Assembly: GCF_021155765.1 (NCBI RefSeq)
Contig: NC_060117.1
Location: 814,501-878,500 of the forward strand
Length of the DNA stretch: 64,000 nucleotides
From: Diprion similis
Lineage: Eukaryota > Arthropoda > Insecta > Hymenoptera > Diprionidae
Direction of reading: 5' to 3'
Shown: positions 62,506 through 64,000 of the stretch, one piece after another
How positions within the stretch are numbered: position 1 is the stretch's first letter
How the letters are laid out: each line of letters opens with the position of its first letter
Program-made: the position numbers and the translations under genes
Notes under the pieces: model-generated
Database searches by the model: none
The model's input: only the letters and a program-made list of their open reading frames with translations
What the model was told of the DNA's origin: nothing

Positions 62506-62904
62506 CGACAGCGCCTTCAGCAGGCTATCCGCGCAGTAAATTAGTTAGCAATAAACAAAAGTAGAGAATCTCTCGCGTCGCGGTGTTTCTAGGTAGAGAC
62601 CACTGATCCCTACAAAGAGACAGGAGAGATCAAGGAGAGAAGGGAGAAAGTTGTGATAAATGATAGAATAAAAAAAAGAAAGAGAAATTATTTATCCCTT
62701 CCTGTAATCACGTGCGTGAGAATACACATGTGCACACATACAAAGTGTGCTTTCATTCCGCTCATAACCAAACATTCTTACGCGAGGCTGCCTGCCGCTG
62801 TCACCGAAAAGTGTTACACGCTTTTATTGTGTCACCCGTGACTCTGTGGCGCATAACTAGAAACACGCGACTGTCACCCACCAATTCAGATTACTGGCTC
62901 AAGG

Positions 62905-63377
62905 ATGGGCAGCACGGATAAGGCAGTGATAACCGGCTTCATATGCAGGCTGTGCAGTAAAATGAACCGATTTGTAATACACATTTACGGGGAGGAAGGA
63001 GAGCGCATGAAACTGGCCGAAAAAATCAACGCCTATTTACCCATAACGGTAATTAATTCAGAAAAAAATCTAATCCCCTGTAATTCAGACGTCGAATCGT
63101 TGAAAGAGTTTTTCTCAAAGTTTTCGTTCATTCGATGTAAATTTTTAACATGTCTTACATTATTTCGATACAGGTCAACATGAACGATCCTTTGCCAAAG
63201 ACGGCTTGTCTACACTGCATTCAGCGGCTAGAAGCGCACCACGAACTGATGGAACAATTTATGTTTGCCAGGCGAAGACTGGCCGCTGAGAACAAGGCAA
63301 ATTCGGTCGCCTCTTCGTCCTCACCGGCATCAGTGGTAGACGCCGCTATGCCTGCGCCAAGCTTACCGCCCTGTTGA
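62905..63377 (+). CDS. Stand-alone ZAD-domain protein
   Basis: Two exons, 62905-63048 and 63174-63377; 348 nt, 115 residues. MGSTDKAVITGFICRLCSKM opens a complete ZAD: CRLC, then GERMKLAEKINAYLPIT, a phase-0 intron, NDPLPKTACLHC and a helix (QRLEAHHELMEQFMFARRRL). The frame then ends after a Ser/Ala/Pro-rich tail (SLPPC) with no zinc finger. ZADs dimerise zinc finger factors in arthropods, so a ZAD alone could act as a dimerisation partner or antagonist (inference). Alternatively this is a short isoform whose zinc finger exons lie beyond the window edge. The intron position matches that of the ZAD in the 5678-8119 gene. Confidence 0.8.
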
Positions 63378-64000
63378 CGTAGCCGCTCGACACTAATTAC
63401 TCGTTAAAATAACTCTACTGACCTTTCGCTCAACGACATTGTAAATCGATCCCCCACTTCCGCGATTGTCCCTGTATTTTACGTTTTATTTTTTTCCCGA
63501 TATCTTGGAACATGACATTCGTCACCGTAATTATGTGCGATAACGCCGAAGATGAAAGACGGGAGGAGCAAGATCATTTTGCCACATTATTAAATCTCTA
63601 TTCTTCCGACTGCTAGCTTTTCATATCTAGATCCGGTAACAAATGGATGAATAGATAAATGTATAGATAGATAGGCAGATAAAATGTTATTGCAGAAATG
63701 TAACAGAGTGTATTGTAATACACGAGTTGCGGTTTGTCTTTTTCTTCTTTTCTAATATTTTCTTTCTCTGTTTATAACAGATCTATAATATGTATATCTC
63801 CAAAATCGTTGGGAGATATTTATAAGGTACAGGTTGCTTCTGTGTTCAGAAAGTAGAAGTTATCCCCCAATTTTGATCAATTTGAATTATTTCGTTATCT
63901 ATTCGATTGAAAAAAAAAAAAAACACAAAAATGCCATAAAACAAGATCAAAATAATTATCATTAATAGATGAATGAACAGCTCTTCATTCTTTTCTCTGT
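63378..64000. other. 3' UTR or intron after ZAD-only frame
   Basis: AT-rich sequence with no further exon recognised up to the window end. Confidence 0.45.

Larger units (their letters stand above)
61165..62904. other. Divergent intergenic region between USP34 and ZAD-only gene
   Basis: Holds the promoters of two head-to-head genes. Contains a 23-base C run at 61547-61569 and a GA microsatellite at about 62458-62505, the latter probably in the leader or promoter of the ZAD-only gene. No other coding sequence recognised. Confidence 0.5.

Overview
The window is a gene-rich piece of an insect nuclear genome, read as intron-containing genes with GT-AG splice sites. Gene content (a ZAD-type C2H2 zinc finger gene, an igloo-like IQ-motif exon, puffyeye/USP34, baiser/TMED10) points to an arthropod. 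Short GGTTA/TTAGG runs and moderate GC content suggest Hymenoptera, possibly a sawfly; that order-level guess is inference. No bacterial, phage or CRISPR features were seen.

Layout, left half: (1) aftiphilin, minus, 855-4389, six exons plus a probable 132-nt cassette exon. (2) A ZAD plus about sixteen C2H2 finger protein, minus, 5678-8119. (3) An unassigned possible small gene, minus, about 8928-9447. (4) TMED10/baiser p24 cargo receptor, plus, 9926-11428. (5) A DMAC1/TMEM261-like mitochondrial protein, plus, 12224-12527. (6) ZFAND2-type AN1 zinc finger protein, plus, 13343-13999. (7) RTRAF (C14orf166/CLE7), minus, 15094-16117. (8) A NuSAP-like basic spindle-type protein, plus, 16660-20117. 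(9) DPH5 diphthamide methyltransferase, plus, 20815-22174.

Centre: 23952-37247 (plus) encodes a giant protein of about 2,427 residues. It has an N-terminal RIIa dimerisation/docking domain, long low-complexity repeats and two C-terminal IQ motifs, the SPA17 architecture hugely expanded. An igloo/neurogranin-like exon with three more IQ motifs follows at 39956-40315. It may be a separate transcript or an alternative 3' end of the same locus.

Right half: 43294-45920 is a tandem satellite with an exact 191-bp period, broken at its left end by a 38-39 bp palindromic sub-repeat. From 48490 to 61164 (minus) lies a complete USP34/puffyeye ubiquitin hydrolase gene of twelve coding exons. Every splice phase closes and the sum is 10,395 nt (3,464 residues), including a 43-nt first coding exon and a 6-kb exon. 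The window ends with a two-exon gene encoding a stand-alone ZAD domain (62905-63377, plus).

The genes are mostly unrelated housekeeping or regulatory genes (trafficking, ubiquitin, translation-factor modification, mitochondria, mitosis) with no operon-like logic. The least ordinary items are the 191-bp satellite with its matching 6-4-6 hairpins, the clathrin-box cassette exon in aftiphilin, the giant RIIa/IQ protein with its downstream IQ exon, and the ZAD-only gene. Exon ends were assigned by eye from splice consensus and reading phase; no alignment or transcript data were used.
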